This document shows positions 22,323-35,071 of a stretch of 64,000 nucleotides of DNA, one piece after another. The stretch spans positions 6,634,001 to 6,698,000 of the forward strand of contig OZ316896.1 in assembly GCA_973895155.1 (NCBI GenBank), in the 5' to 3' direction. Position 1 is the stretch's first letter; each line of letters starts with the position of its first letter. The translations under genes and the position numbers were made by a program. The notes below the pieces were generated by a model. It saw only the letters and a program-made list of their open reading frames with translations. It made no database searches and was not told the origin of the DNA. Origin of the DNA: Marsupella aquatica. Its lineage: Eukaryota; Marchantiophyta.

Positions 22323-22976
22323 AAAAAACAAAAGAACCATCATGAATTCAGGAGAGAGAGAGATATATCTTTAATCTTCCCCTTCATAACCCATTTTTTA
22401 TTAGAGTCCATTTTTTGGACAAGCCATCCATGAGGTAATATTTAACCTATCACTATGAAGCTTAATTTGTAGCTGTTTTATGGGTTCTAACAAGCCAATT
22501 ATAGTATACCCAGTAATATCTTATTGAGAGGAGTGGGAGTGCATTATCTTTGTTTTCTATTAAAATCATGGATCTGAATAGCAATCCAAATGATATTCCT
22601 GTTTTATTTTTTTTTGAAGATAAGGATTATATGTCGTAGAAAATTTAATTTTTGAGAGGTGTTGGTCAGCAAGCATGATAAAATAGAGTTTAATAGTATA
22701 TGAATTTCAACAGAACGTTTCTTAATACCCACTACCCTTGTTACTAGAGTTATCATTTTGGTTTTAGTATAGAACTTATGGGCATGTAAGGTTGACTTCA
22801 TAAGAGCAAACATGCTCTTACCACAAAACACGATCACCCGGACATAAATAACAATCATACTGAGAAATCGATGGATTTTGAAGTTAGCTTGTGCATGTCT
22901 AACTTTTGGTTGATAAAGAGAGATATGATTTTGGAACTATGAGTCCTTAATTTGTCAGTATATCATTAGTCAAGAA

Positions 22977-23000
22977 GAAAGATTTGCAATCATGAGGACT
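22977..23000 (+). repeat. Left target-site duplication of LINE-1
   Basis: The 24 bases 22977-23000 recur at 29964-29987 with one difference (A/G at the 19th base). They bracket the LINE exactly, and the right copy runs into the Ty3 gag coding sequence. Confidence 0.9.
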
Positions 23001-23601
23001 TTGCTGAGCTGAACTGAAAAAGCGCACAGGCGGCGCCGGGCTGTGTATACACTTAACGTGTGGGCTGTGTATACACTTAACGAGTGATAGGAAGGGATCC
23101 GGATTGGAATGCGGAGATTCGAGCTGTGCTGCCCAGAAGGATGGCATAAGCGTTTAGATAGGCGGTGACAAGTGATAGTTGATTTGACCCAGGTATCTTG
23201 GCTGGGGGTTATCGCGGCTATAGCAAGATTTAGGTTGTGCCAGTAAGGTCACAACGCAACAGTGGACTCTGCCGCTTCAAGGCGGTGGATGAGGGGACAC
23301 TTTCTTGCTGAGGTTGGTCCCCGTGGAGCGCATTTGGTGGGGTATAAGGGTGACATTGGCACAGGGCCGCTGCACCAGGAGGATGCTATACCACGTCTTT
23401 TTCGGGAGTCAAAACGGGAGGAATGTTCTGGTGGATTCTGACTCTAGAAGATAGGTGGGCATTTGCGCTGTACTGTGGGATTCTTCACTAGGATCTCAGA
23501 GGAGCACTATTGCGGTGTCACTCTGAAATCGTGGTGGAGCAGCTCATCGTGACTCTAGAGATCATATGTATGTAAGTGATTGGGAGATGCGGGGATTCTG
23601 A

Positions 23602-25779
23602 TTGGGAGCCGCTCTGAAGTGGGAGAAGGTACGTCCGATTTGTTTTCTTACCTTTGGCTTGGTTGCATTGTTGTTACCTTGCGACTGTGGAAGCAGGGAA
23701 GATACTATGGCAACAATGGATTACTACGGAAAGGTGGAACCCTTGGTGCGGGATAGAGGGGTGAGAGGCGGACGCATTCCTACGACCGGTAGGGAGAGGG
23801 GTGAGTTCGGGAGGCAGCTTGAGAGGGGGCCCGCGGAGCTTCAATATGGTGGCACTGGCGAGGCAGAGGACCCTGGAAGAAAGGAGCATTTAGGGGACAA
23901 AAACGGGGGGTTGCGGGAGCGATTCTCGGCTCAAGATGCCAGGCGAGATTCGGAGGTGAGCCGGGGTTTACTGCCGGTCAGAGGTGGCAGTAGCTTGGCT
24001 ATCGGGATTAGAAGCATTGTAGACTCACAAGCGCGTCTGGACTGGGGGGATCTGATGGAGCTGGAAAGTGAGATGCCTGGAGGTGATCCTATAGTAGGGG
24101 GGCATATATGGCTGGACTCAGAAAATGCGCTGAGAAATGTGGGCCGACGAGAGTCTGCACTGGGGGAGCTGAGGATTCCTGTTGAGGAGGAGGCTTCTGA
24201 GGAATGTGTGCGAATTCTACAAAATATTGGGATTCGATCTAAAGGGAATCTTGATAAGAAGCTTTTCACAACTCTCGATTGGACTATGGCGGAAGCTGCT
24301 CTCAACGTGAGACAACTGTATAATTGTGCACTTATGTGCTTCTTCACGGACAGGCCACCTCTGCTACAGGTGTTTCGAGAGTGGGTGGAGGAGGTGATGA
24401 CTAGCCAAGGTAATTGGCCGGTCCTCTAGATTAAATTTGTGGGGAAGGGGTTTTATATGATTGTCTTTGAGCATCCGGATCATCGGGACATGGCGCTAAA
24501 CTCTGCCCCATGGTTTATGGATCGGAGATTTGTATACACGTTCCCATGGGACCCCTCTTTTGACATTAAAAATGAGACATTCACTAAACTGCCGGTATGG
24601 ATAGAGCTTCCTTTTCGGGATCTTGCATTGGAGGGATGCAGGAGGCAGATTGCTTGCTCACTGGGCCCTCTGCTTTACTACATCCAGGGAGATCAGTTTA
24701 GCTCCTTCCCCCATGATAGAGCGTGCATTCTCTGGGACACGGATCGGGAGGTCCCTACTAGTGTTAGAATTCGAATTAGGGATGATATCGTGATATGGCA
24801 ACCAGTGACATTTTGCAACATTCCATATCACTATTATAAATGTAATAAGAAGGGTCACCTGGCACGTAATTGCGGAGAATCAGGGGCATATGAGCCGCCT
24901 GTGATGGTTGAAGCAGAGATTCCAGATGAGAAGGATGATGAACGCCATTCAGAAGCAGATGCGGAAGAGGCTCAACGGGCTTTGGATAACGCCAAGGCCA
25001 GGGCGGAATTCAGGGAGGCCAGGGCATTGCAGGTGGAAAACCAGCAAAGGAAGGCTGTGGAGGTAGATATGGAGCAGATCGAGAGGATGGTCTTTGAGAG
25101 TAGCAGGCACAAAAACCGGGTTGAGGGTTCGGGCTTAATGACAGGTGAGCCTGTTCATCTGAATGCGGGGATGCCCTTGGCAGTGGTGGCTAGAAATGAG
25201 TTGGCTCCGGTGGAGGTGGTTCTCCCATTGGCGTGCAGGAGCGAGTATGGAAGGAAGGAGACTGTGCTGGATGCCAAGGCTTTGATTTTTGAGCCGCCCC
25301 CTTTTCCTGCGGAGCAAGGGAACTCTAGACTGCTACAGGCCTCTGACTTTAATCGGGGGGACTCTGGCAAAGAAGCTTTCTCGTATCATGGTGATTCGGA
25401 CGCAGAGATGTCTGAATATGAGACTTACATTTCAAACAGTAAACTCAAGTCCAGAGCACGGAAGCAGGAGCTGAGAACTCCTCCCACTGTTACCAAAGAC
25501 AAACTGAAAGGTGATTCCAAGAAACAACGTTCCCTAAGCTTCTCACGAGGATGCTTGTCTGATGCAGGTGTTGGTGACAGGTCCTCACGGGGACACAAAG
25601 GGCTGGCACGTACCGAGCGATCCGATGGAGAGGAGATAGGTAAGGTTGTGGGAGAGGGGTCCTCTGGTGTAAACAGGGGTGGTAATCGGCTTAAGTTGAT
25701 ACCTTTTGCTGCGGTCTCAGGCAACCTGAGAATTAGCTCGGATGTGGAGATGTCTCCCGGGGGACGAGCTCGAATTTAA
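23602..25779 (+). pseudogene. LINE-1 ORF1: nucleic-acid-binding protein with zinc knuckle, one stop
   Basis: A single frame from about 23602 to 25779 (about 725 codons) is cut only by TAG at 24427-24429; LINE-2 has a Gln-Val-Lys-Phe-Val-Gly sequence there, so CAG to TAG is likely. The N-terminus is variable. A DUF4283-like region follows (GKGFYMIVFEHPDHRDMALN, then WIELPFRDLALEGCRRQIAC). The CCHC knuckle reads YYKCNKKGHLARNC: its first Cys is Tyr here, whereas LINE-2 keeps CFRCGKKGHLARGC. The C-terminal third is charged and low complexity. ORF1 proteins of this type package LINE RNA. Confidence 0.8.
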
Positions 25780-25843
25780 CTCAACTCGGAGGCAGAGATG
25801 GAGGCCGCTGCTTCGGTGATTCAAATTTAGGCTAGATGGCGAA

Positions 25844-28800
25844 TTGCTGTTGTTGGCGTCGTGGAATGTGTGTGGTTTATGTGAGACAAATCGTAAACAT
25901 GTAGTAAAGAATTGGGTGCAGTCATTACGGGCCCCTGTCAGCATCCTGGCTCTGCAAGAAGTTAAAGCTGAACAATTCCGCCTGGATTTGGCTTTGAGGG
26001 CTATCCTCCCTATGTATCAATTCTTCTCGTCGGCTCCTGATGAGGGAAGAGGAGGCACAGCTCTGCTAGTTCACCCGGAGCTGAAGGTAGTGGCATCGGG
26101 ACTGTTAAAATTGGGGCGGGCGGTGTGGATTATCCTGGAGATTGATGGAGAAAGGACGGGAGTAGTATCAATTTACGCACCTAATTCAGCACGACAAAGG
26201 GCCGTGCTGTGGTATGACCTCAAGGTGGGGCTCCCAGCGGAGAATTGGATTCTCTGTGGGGACTTCAACATGACTGAGTTGCAACAGGACTCAACTGGTG
26301 GCTCATCTCTTATCGGTGGCCGGGAGGCGGAGTTCTGGAGATTTCTTAAAGTTCGGTTTGACATGGAAGATGTGTACACACTAAGAGGTGGTGCTGTGGG
26401 AGCTAAGTTCACATGGAGAAGGAACCGGAATGGAGTTTGGTCGCAGTCCAGACTGGACCGTTTTTATATTAGCGGCAAAGGCTGGTGGCTAGGCGAAATT
26501 ATGGAGTTGCGACATGAGGGGGGTTCTGCATTATTGGATCATGACCCGATTATGCTGTGGGTTCGGCTGCAAGGAAATTGTACTGATGGGGAGAGAGGTA
26601 AAGCAAAGTTTTCAAGGCAAATCCGGCTTTACTTAGGAGGCAGGCCGACGTGGAGCTGCTCGAGTTGGCCTGGAAGGAGGGGAGGAGAGGATTCATGGAT
26701 CCTCACCTTCGGTTTGCCAAGGCAAGTATGCAACTAAGAAGTACTTATAAGGCGCTGCAGGCACGACCAAAGGAGGCAGAGGAAGAACTGGAGTTCTTAA
26801 GGGCAAAATTGCGCGCTCTTAAAAATGCCATTTTGGACTCACAGACTGAGACAGACATTCTGGATTACGTGTTAATGGAGGATACTTTGCATTCGACAGA
26901 ATTTGAAGTGGCGAATAGAGGCCGTAGACTTGCAAGAGTTAAATGGCTGGGAGAAGGAGAGGAATCTTCTAAATTCTTTTTTGCCACTATCAGAGCAAAG
27001 CAAGCTTGGGAAGCAATGAAGTTGCTGATAAGAGATGATGGAACAGAGATTACAGAACCACGGATTATATTGAAGGAAGTACAGCGGATGTGCTCGGCTC
27101 TCTACTCTCCTCCTGAAATGACCTGGGACGAGGGAGTGGTGCAAAGGAGGGAACGGTCAAGGATTCTGCAGAACACGAGGTTTGCACTTTCGAATGGGGC
27201 AATGAGGAGAATGGATGCTTTGCCCACAACTAAGGAAGTGAAAGATGTATTATGGATGCTCCCTTGCGACAAATCACCTGGGCCGGACGGGATGACTGCA
27301 GAGGTGTACCGTGCTTGTTGGGACTTTATTGGAGAAGATCTGGTAGAGATGATTCAAGCATTCTGGCTTACTGGGGAGCTGGACAGGGGGATCAAGGAGG
27401 GGATCATCAAGCTGATTCCGAAAAAACCTGATAAACGACTCCTTAAAGACTGGCGACCGCTCACGATGCTCAACACGGTATACAAGATCATTGCCAAGAT
27501 CTTGGCTTTGCGGCTGAAGCCTCTATTGAACCAGATGATCAGCCCGCAGCAGACTGGTTTTATCCCAGGTCGTCATATCCTGGAGAACATTTCACTAGCA
27601 TGGTTGGCGTGCGATTGGGTGCAGAAGCAGAAGGCTGAATCACTTTTTCTAAAGCTGGACTTTGAAAAGGCGTTTGATCGAGTTAACCATGAGTATATAT
27701 GGGAGACTATGCACGTATTGGGCATAAGCAGTCATTTCATTAAGCTTGTACAAGCTCTTCTTTCGCAAGCTTCATCGAGGGTTCTGGTGAATGGTTATTG
27801 CTCTGGGCCGATTGAATTGCTAAGGGGTGTGCATCAAGGCTGTCCTCTATCGCCACTGCTTTTTGTCATTTCAACCCAACCATTAATGGACTTCCTAGAT
27901 GCGGAGTTGGCTGCGGGTAGGATGAGTGGTATTGCAATTTCAGAAACATTGACTATCTGTTATCGTCTGTTTGCGGATGATGTGGGTATGTTTATTCCTG
28001 CCTCAGAGCAGGCTTTCAAGGAGGCCACGGTGGCGTTGGCGTGCTATGAGACGGCCTCTGGAGCCCGGTTGAACCTGCGTATATCTGTGGTGATCCCGCT
28101 GGCTCTTAATGTCACGGAGGCTGCTGGAAGTTGGATGTCACATTTGCCAGAGAGGGGAGATACAAAAGTACCTTGGGGCCCCCATTGGTGTGGGTTTGAG
28201 GATGGAGCAACTTCACAAATTCTGTCTGGATAAAGTGAGTGGTCGGCTAGCATCTTGGACTAACAAGCTACTCTCATTTACAGGGAGGACCTTATTAGTA
28301 AAACATGTGTTGCAAGCAATCCCAATTTATCACGTCATGCATTTCAAAGCTTCAGCCGAGTTGGCAATGAAACTGAGTGCTCTCAGTCGCAACTTCTTGT
28401 GGGGTTATAATCCTGCTGGAGGGAGGAAAATTCCGTTGGTTGCTTGGGCAAAGATGTCTCTGCCAAAGGTCGAAGGTGGCCTGGGCTTTAAAGACTTTAA
28501 GAGCCACTCAGATGCTCTTTTGTCACAGTGGTTTATTAAAGCTCTGAATTCCCCTGATCTGGAATGTAGCAATGCGTGCTGCAAACCTCTCCTTAATGGG
28601 CTGGTTGAATTACAAAGTCATACGCAGGAATCAGTATTCGCTCAAGGATAAGCTTTTGCTGTGTTCTCCCCGCACCGGAGGTGGTCTTTCATATACCGCT
28701 GGTCTGTGGAAGGCCTGGGAGCAGGTGAGAGCACATCTCTCGTTCGAACCTGGGATGTGGGGTATTCCAGGGCGCTGGAGCATTCAGGATACCCTGAGAT

Positions 28801-29753
28801 GCATTACAGAGTTTAACTCGCTGCCAAACAAGGATATATTAGGGATCACTGCCATTTGTGGCAGGCTGGGCTTGAGAAGTATTAGGGATGGATGGTGTAC
28901 GGAGAGTGTTGGTTGGAAGGAGATGCCCTTGCGGTGGCATCAAATGAGGGGTTTCTCTGAGGAGCAACGCGGTTTGACTAAGGCATTTTTGGCGAAGATC
29001 TAGGCGTCTGGCTCTTGTACCCTGAACCTGGACCCTGGGGCTCGGAGGTGGAGATGGGCTGATAAGGTTGGGCCCCTGAAGAACTTTGATATTGCAAATT
29101 GCAGGGTGTATGAGTTTCTTAGACCATCTGTGTCATTCTATGAGCGTCTGAACTGTATCTGGTCATCGAATGGGACTGAGATGGAGTGGAATAAGAGATG
29201 GAGTCAGCTGTGGAGGTCCGATCTCTCTTGCAGGGCCAAGACCTTCATATGGAGGGTGATTGTTGGGGGTCTGTTCACGGGTGAGAGGGCTCTTAGAATT
29301 AAAGCTAGTAACGGCGAATGCAAGTATTGCAGTGGGCTGCTGGAGTCGATGCCACATCTGTTTGTTCAATGCAAGTTTGCTATCAGGTGCTGGCAGATGT
29401 ATAGGGATGTGCTTGAGACTCTGCGGGTGCCTTTCGGTGTTGGTCTATTGCCCCTGTTGGATGATTCCTTGGGGAAGGAAGTTACTCATTTTGTGAAGCT
29501 GTTTATGCTTTACCAAATGTTGTGGATGATTTGGAGGGCCCGTAATGATCATATGTTCCAGGCCGGTGCTGGTAGGAAATTTGATTTTGGTTTGGTGCTC
29601 ACTGAGACAGCAGATCACTTGTTTGCTGTGGGCTGCCATTTTCCGCTTGGCAGGCGTCATGCCCGGGTGAGCCGGGCCCGCGAATGGCTTGCTTTTCATC
29701 GTCAGGATTGGTTTTGGGCTGGTCGGCTTCGCTTTGGTGGTGGCGTGGTGTGA
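25844..29753 (+). pseudogene. LINE-1 ORF2: endonuclease, reverse transcriptase, zf-RVT, frameshifted
   Basis: Endonuclease occupies about 25844-26640, with LLASWNVCGL, LQEVK (catalytic Glu), LCGDFNMTE and a LLDHD end. RT is about 27200-28100, with DKSPGPDGMTAEV, KLIPKKP, QQTGFIPGRHILENIS, LDFEKAFDRV, GCPLSPLLF and an intact FADD at 27970-27981. The end (29106-29753) has a zf-RVT domain (SDLSCRAKTFIWRV, then CKYCSG and HLFVQC). The frame changes near 26640, near 28120 and near 28600, and a stop occurs at 29001-29003. Normal LINE ORF2 is one polypeptide of about 1,300 residues, so this is a dead copy with key catalytic residues still readable. Confidence 0.85.
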
Positions 29754-29963
29754 TGTCTTTTGGCGTGGTAGTGTCATTGTTAGTTGCTCATTAGTTTTCT
29801 TGGGCTCCCAGGGGCCCTGTTGGGGGTGTGGGGCTGCTGGGGTGTGTTGGCCCCGGACTGTTGCCCCTGCTATGTTGTTAGGTTCTGGCTGCATTGGCCT
29901 TTGTTGTCCCCCCCTATCCGTGGGGTTTCACGGTATTAAAATTTATAAAAAATCCATTCCAAG

Positions 29964-29987
29964 GAAAGATTTGCAATCATGGGGACT
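29964..29987 (+). repeat. Right target-site duplication of LINE-1
   Basis: Matches 22977-23000 at 23 of 24 positions. It includes the ATG (29979) that opens the Ty3 gag frame, so the host element was cut at its gag start. Confidence 0.9.
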
Positions 29988-32900
29988 GAGATGAATCCAA
30001 CTGACATAGAAAGATTTTCATCTTTGGTTGTTGCATACAAGTTACATAGAATGAAGGAGAAGGAGATGGAGGAGAACAAGAAGAAAGAGTTGCTTGGAAG
30101 AACCACAAAGTATTTATACTCGATTCTTACTAATCAAGGAGAGTTTGATGGGCGGAATGCGACAAGGTATCTCAAGAGATACTGGATAGAGGCTACAATT
30201 TGCAAGATTGATGTTGAGGTAGTAGTCAAGGAGTTTGCATCTTTGGTGGAACTTGAACTCAAGGAAATTATTGTTTTCTTGACAAAGAGAGCTATTGGAG
30301 AAAAGACATTAAATTTTTTTGAGCTGAGAATGAAAGAAGAATTTCAGCTTAAAGATTCAAATAGGATCACCCAAGCATCTTTCCTTGATTGGGTGACTGA
30401 CAGAAGTAAGAAATTGGGACCTCAAAATTGATGAGGGAGTTTGTCAAGAAGTTCAATCAACTTCTTGAAATTGGCTTTGAAGTTATCAAGGTGCAGAAGG
30501 CTACTCTACTTATTCGAGCTGCTGATGAGAAGCTTCACGATGAGTTGGAGCTTGCTCTTGAATTAACGAACCCAAGTCGTGGGACTAATCAGCCAACGTC
30601 AGAAGCATGAAAGGAAGAAACTGAGTCATGAAGGTGTTTTGGATACAATAGCACCTGTGACTTCTATAAGGAGAGTGGAGAAGGTGGAGTCAACGACCGG
30701 TAGGGGTGAGAAGAGTGTGGACAACATGGATGAGTTGTCTGAACTCATGAAGAATCTTACCATTCTTCCCACCCAAGCTTTGGAACAAGTTGGAGGCAAC
30801 ACATCAAGACCACCATCGAAAGGTAGCAGAGGAGCAGAAAGTTCTATCATAGGGCCAAGAAGTTGGAATTGCATCTGGTGCGGTAGCAAGGAGCACTTTA
30901 GAAGAGTGTGTGGAGCAGTCTGTTGCTCTAAAGAAAAGAATGGCTAAGTTTATTTCAGAGCATGATGGCATAAGAAAACTTTCAATCATGATTTGGGTGA
31001 GCTTATTCCAGTCAATGCCAACAAAGGTGGCATGAAGGTTCTAGTGGAGAAAAGAATGGTTGAACATCATAACTCAACCATTGCTGTAGCTTATGGGGAC
31101 AAGGGTGAGCATGAAGCAGATGTATACACTTTGTTTGGGGGTCCTTCTTCAATAGGATCCTCAAAGACAGAGAAGAAAAGGCTGACAGAGTGTAAGAAAA
31201 AAATCAGGATGGAATGATCTTGTTTTGATCTCTGTTTTTACTGTAGAGGTAGGATCTCTATGGGATTCTATGGTGGAGGAGAAGAGGAAGTTTGTGGAGC
31301 CTTTGGAAGAGCGTGCAAAAGGAAAACAGAAAGTGGATTCTGGACCTTCTACTCCAAGACCATCATCTGATGTGCCAATGAGGAGTGTTCAATTTGAAGA
31401 CAGAGTAGGCACAACAAAAGAGTCTACTTCAATCCCTTCAAAAGAGTTGGAAGTAGTAAAAAAGGAGAAAGTAGAGAAGAATGGACCTGGTTGGGTACTT
31501 GGAAGGGATGTTGAGCAACATATAGAGTATGACCAAGTGGTTGAAAAGTTTTGGAAAGCCACAGTGAGTGGAGTCACCAATGAGGAGTTTTTTGCTTGCA
31601 TGAACTCCAAAGCTCAAGATGCTTTACTTGCAAAGGTGAAGCGCGAAAAACATTTATTAGAAAGGATCTCATGCGCTGGGAGCAAAGTTTTTTTTCTGAT
31701 ATTGGAGAGGATGGATAATGTTTATTTTCAGCAGCCAATAAAGAGTGTGAAGTGTATCAAGTGAATGTAGAGAAGATTCCTAGCTGGACCACAGATGCCA
31801 GGGTCTTCAAAGGTGGAGATTCCTAGACCACAGATGTCAGGGTCTTCAAAGGAAGAAATCCTTGGACCACAGATGCAAGGTCTTCAAAGGAAGAGATCCT
31901 TGGATCACAGATGTAGAATCTTTGAAGGAGATAGTTTCTGAACCAGAGATGTCAAAAGCTAAACTATTGGACTTGGAGAGATGGGAGTCATCAAAGGGAG
32001 GAATGCTAGAGTTTGGCAAGTCACAAAAAGTGGCAAAAATCATTCAAGAGAAGGTACTCAAGGCTTCACAAAGTGTGTGGGTCATGTGTGCCTCTACCAT
32101 GAAGAATCTTGAATTGGGAGATGATCCAAGGAGTCAATCTTGGAACCATTTTGGACAAGAACTTGCTCAGTGGTGGAAGTAGAGCTTGTGAGGATAAGGG
32201 CAAAGCCTGAGCATTGATTGACATTAGATCAGAGGTAAATCTAATGTCAAAAAGTATTTATGATCTTGGGTCTGTAAACTCAATCAATTGTTCAAAGAAT
32301 ACACTTTGGTGAGGATGCCCAGGATTCCAATGAAGGTTGGCAATATGATTGAGCCAACTAACATCTTTGTGCATGATAGTTTACCCTATGATTTGATTTT
32401 AGGGCAACCTTACATTACTCAAGATCGGTTGAAGTACAAGGTCATACCAGATGGCACTCATATGGCAAAGGTGAGGAGTCGAGATGATTTGCGGGTTATC
32501 CAATTTCTTGTAGTGAAGCCTGGACATTGGAGGAATTGAAAGGAGTTGAGAGGACCTGAATCCAAAGATGAAAATGAGGATTTCCGAAAGGCATGTCGTT
32601 AAGCAATGCGGGGAGGCGGGATGTCATCTCTAATGACCCGTTGGAGACATGGAGTGTAAATAGTTTCTTGGCAAGCTTATTTGAAGGTGAAAGCTTGCAT
32701 TGTCGTATTTCTTATGTGAAGGTGTGTGAATCTACTAGAAAATTCAAAAAGAGGGTTGCAAGGATTGAGAGAAGTATGCAAAAGCACAGATTGCTAAAGG
32801 TAAATGAGGAGATTGATGGCCTTCTAGATGAAGGAGTGGAATTTTTTCTTCAAGAAATAATCAAGTGTTTTTCAAAGGGAAAAGCTCATGTGGAAATCAA

Positions 32901-33141
32901 TGATGAGTTGTATGGTGAATTATCTCAATTTGTTGAGGTCAACACCAAGTATAAAATAATGGACAAGAAAGTCAGACCAATAGCAACTCCTTTGCCTTTA
33001 GATAATAAGGAGATTCTGGAGAAGACAAAGAATGAGACCAGTCTTAGAGATCGGACTAAGATTGGCCATAAGTTCACACAGAAGACATTAGAGACATTTA
33101 ATCAACTAAGGATTGGTGATGATGGGCTGTTGAATTTTTGA
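29979..33141 (+). mobile_element. Ty3 gag-protease relic interrupted by LINE-1 and lacking RT/IN
   Basis: Gag: 29979-30431 (GEFDGRNATRYLKRYW, ELELKEIIVFLTK, FLDWVTDRSKKLGPQN), continuing in 30428-30610 (REFVKKFNQLLEIGFE) and 30579-30947, which ends in a knuckle CIWCGSKEHFRRVCG with its His and three Cys. Protease-like sequence is at 32288-32539: NIFVHDSLPYDLILGQPYIT matches the retropepsin C-terminal half of plant Ty3 elements; the Asp-Thr/Ser-Gly active site was not located. 32593-33141 matches the linker before RT (KKVRPIATPLP, then SLRDRTKIGHKFTQKTLE). Frame changes and stops separate these parts. After 33141 no RT, RNase H or integrase follows, so the 3' half is deleted. Confidence 0.75.
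31782..31925 (+). repeat. Minisatellite inside the Ty3 gag-pro relic, ~40-bp units
   Basis: ACCACAGATG(C/T)CAGGGTCTTC and close variants recur at about 31788, 31828, 31866 and 31905, each followed by AAAGG and a purine-rich tail. The translated unit is roughly PQMxGSSKxEIL. This is a local expansion in the spacer between gag and protease. Confidence 0.7.
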
Positions 33142-34118
33142 AATATTCTAAGAATATTCTAATTTTACAGGGGTTAAATTTTTTCTTAAATTTTATGGGG
33201 TCCGAGACCCCCTAGAGGTTGAGACACTACTCTCAAACACTCAAATACATCATGCTTAGAGCAGTAGTTCAAGGACCCCTTGGTTATGTAAGTTTGATAT
33301 TATTCAACAACTAAGTTGAAACACATGAAGAATTGCTTAGTGGAATAAGCTTGAATATGGAGATAAGACAACAAACTGAGTAGATTATTCATGGAAGAAG
33401 TGTATGCACAACATTCCCTTGATACTGCTATGTCCATAGAGTCCATGCAAAATGCTATAAAAGCCAAAGTGTTTCTTAATTACATTTATTTGGTATTCTT
33501 TTATTCATAGTAGTCAAATGTTTTTTTTATGTTCCCTTGGTGTTCCTTTTCCATAGTAATCAAATGATTTCTTACGTTACCTTGGTAAATGTTATAGTAA
33601 TTGAAGAGTTACTTTCTATCCATGGTTATTCCAAATACTATTAATTAAATAGAAAACTCATACAGTCAATTGGAAAACATTCATATATTAATCACAACTC
33701 ATCCAAAGGTTTTTTTTTTACCCCTTTTCACCCTTTTCACCCATTTCTTTTGTTTATTTGAAATGTTATTTTTCAATTTTAAGGTCTAATTATTATTTTT
33801 TGACCTGTTTCAAACATACATAATCTTGGTTGTGATTTTTACATAACTTATCATCCTTGTTTGTGATCAATAGTGCTGATGTGGTTTGTTTATTTGAAAT
33901 GTTATTTTTCAATTTTAAGGTCTAATTAATGTTATTGACCTGTTTCAAACATACATAATCTTGGTTATGCTTTTTACATAACTAATCATCCTTGTTTGTG
34001 ATCAATAGTGCTCATGTGGTTACACATGCTTCCAGAGATTTTGGAAATAAATTCCCATAGGGTCCGTAATGAATATCATGTTTTCATTGCTTGCAAATTA
34101 TACTAAATTATAAAAATG
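33142..34118. other. Non-coding DNA between the Ty3 relic and LINE-2
   Basis: AT-rich with no gene. GGGGTCCGAGACCCCC at about 33199-33214 is a short perfect-arm inverted repeat just downstream of the Ty3 coding remnant. The second half is a two-copy tandem repeat (separate entry). Confidence 0.5.
33751..34020 (+). repeat. Two-copy tandem repeat, 136-bp period
   Basis: A block starting TGTTTATTTGAAATGTTATT occurs at 33751 and again at 33887, and both copies end with AATAGTGCT(G/C)ATGTGGTT. Differences are few. Non-coding, AT-rich. Confidence 0.85.
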
Positions 34119-34128
34119 ACATCTAAGG
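34119..34128 (+). repeat. Left target-site duplication of LINE-2
   Basis: GACATCTAAG at 34119-34128 recurs at 41186-41195 directly after the A-rich tail of LINE-2. Confidence 0.8.
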
Positions 34129-35071
34129 AAGGAATTGGATTAGGACTGAAAACTGCGAGAGCTGAAAGCGCTGACGACTTGTGGATGAGTGCTCACCCTT
34201 TTTTCTTTTTTGGGCGTCTGGTGCGTTGGCTTAAGAGGAACTTTGGACTATTGTGTTGCTTCCGTTTCGGAAGCGGTTTATGAGCAGATTAAGCTTTGCA
34301 TTGCTAATTTTCCTCGTCTGAGTGGGGAGTTATGTGTTCCTGATCAAGACTAGGGCTTGCGACTATTTCTCTTTCTCCAGATCACTGTGATTTGAGGTGT
34401 ACACGAACTGAGGGAATTACAACAATTCTCACCTCATTCCGCGGCATTGATATTGGATTACACCTGAAGTTTGCTGCATTAGCACCTGATTCCTGGCATC
34501 TTCACTGTGCTATCTTGCTTGGAGCTACTAAGGTCCCGTCCCTGGATTAGCAATCTGGGACTCGATTCTGTTCATCAAGATTACAGGAAACTGATTTGTG
34601 TGTACGTACGATTGTTCTCAAGCGGTCTTCCCTGGCTTCTCGGTGAGTTACTTCCTTGTCCCGTCTGTTTAAAGTTTACTATTTTACTTACATTTCGATT
34701 ATGGCTGACATGAATCATGGACACGGTGCTTATTGACCCCACTCGGATTCCCGGTTTGCTGCCTCCCAATGAGATGCGGAAGGAGGTGCTGGTTACTAGG
34801 CTAACCCTGCATCCCCGAGAAGGATGTCTACCTCTGCGAGAAGTAACTGGGCCGGAGCAAGCACCTCTGGGGTTAGGTCTTCTGAACATTTCACAGGACA
34901 GGATGTTTGGGCTGTGCGCGAGTCTCTGGCGAAGGCCCTGATCGAGCCTTCTGTCTAGGCGCCTGAGCAAGTGAACTTTGCAACTAACATGCAGAGTTGG
35001 TTTGGATTATAACCCTCTAGAGATAATGTAGATGGATTCTCCGCTGGGATGAGGTTACGCATCGCGAGGAG

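Larger units (their letters stand above)
23001..29963 (+). mobile_element. LINE-1: full-length non-LTR retrotransposon, about 6.96 kb
   Basis: Flanked by a 24-bp target-site duplication. It has a ~600-base 5' UTR, an ORF1 with zinc knuckle, an ORF2 with AP endonuclease, reverse transcriptase and zf-RVT domains, and a 3' end of CCGTGGGGTTTCACGGTATT followed by a short A/T-rich tail. It is inserted at the start codon region of a Ty3 gag. LINE-2 at 34.1-41.2 kb has the same order and similar proteins. Multiple frameshifts show it cannot move by itself now. Confidence 0.88.
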
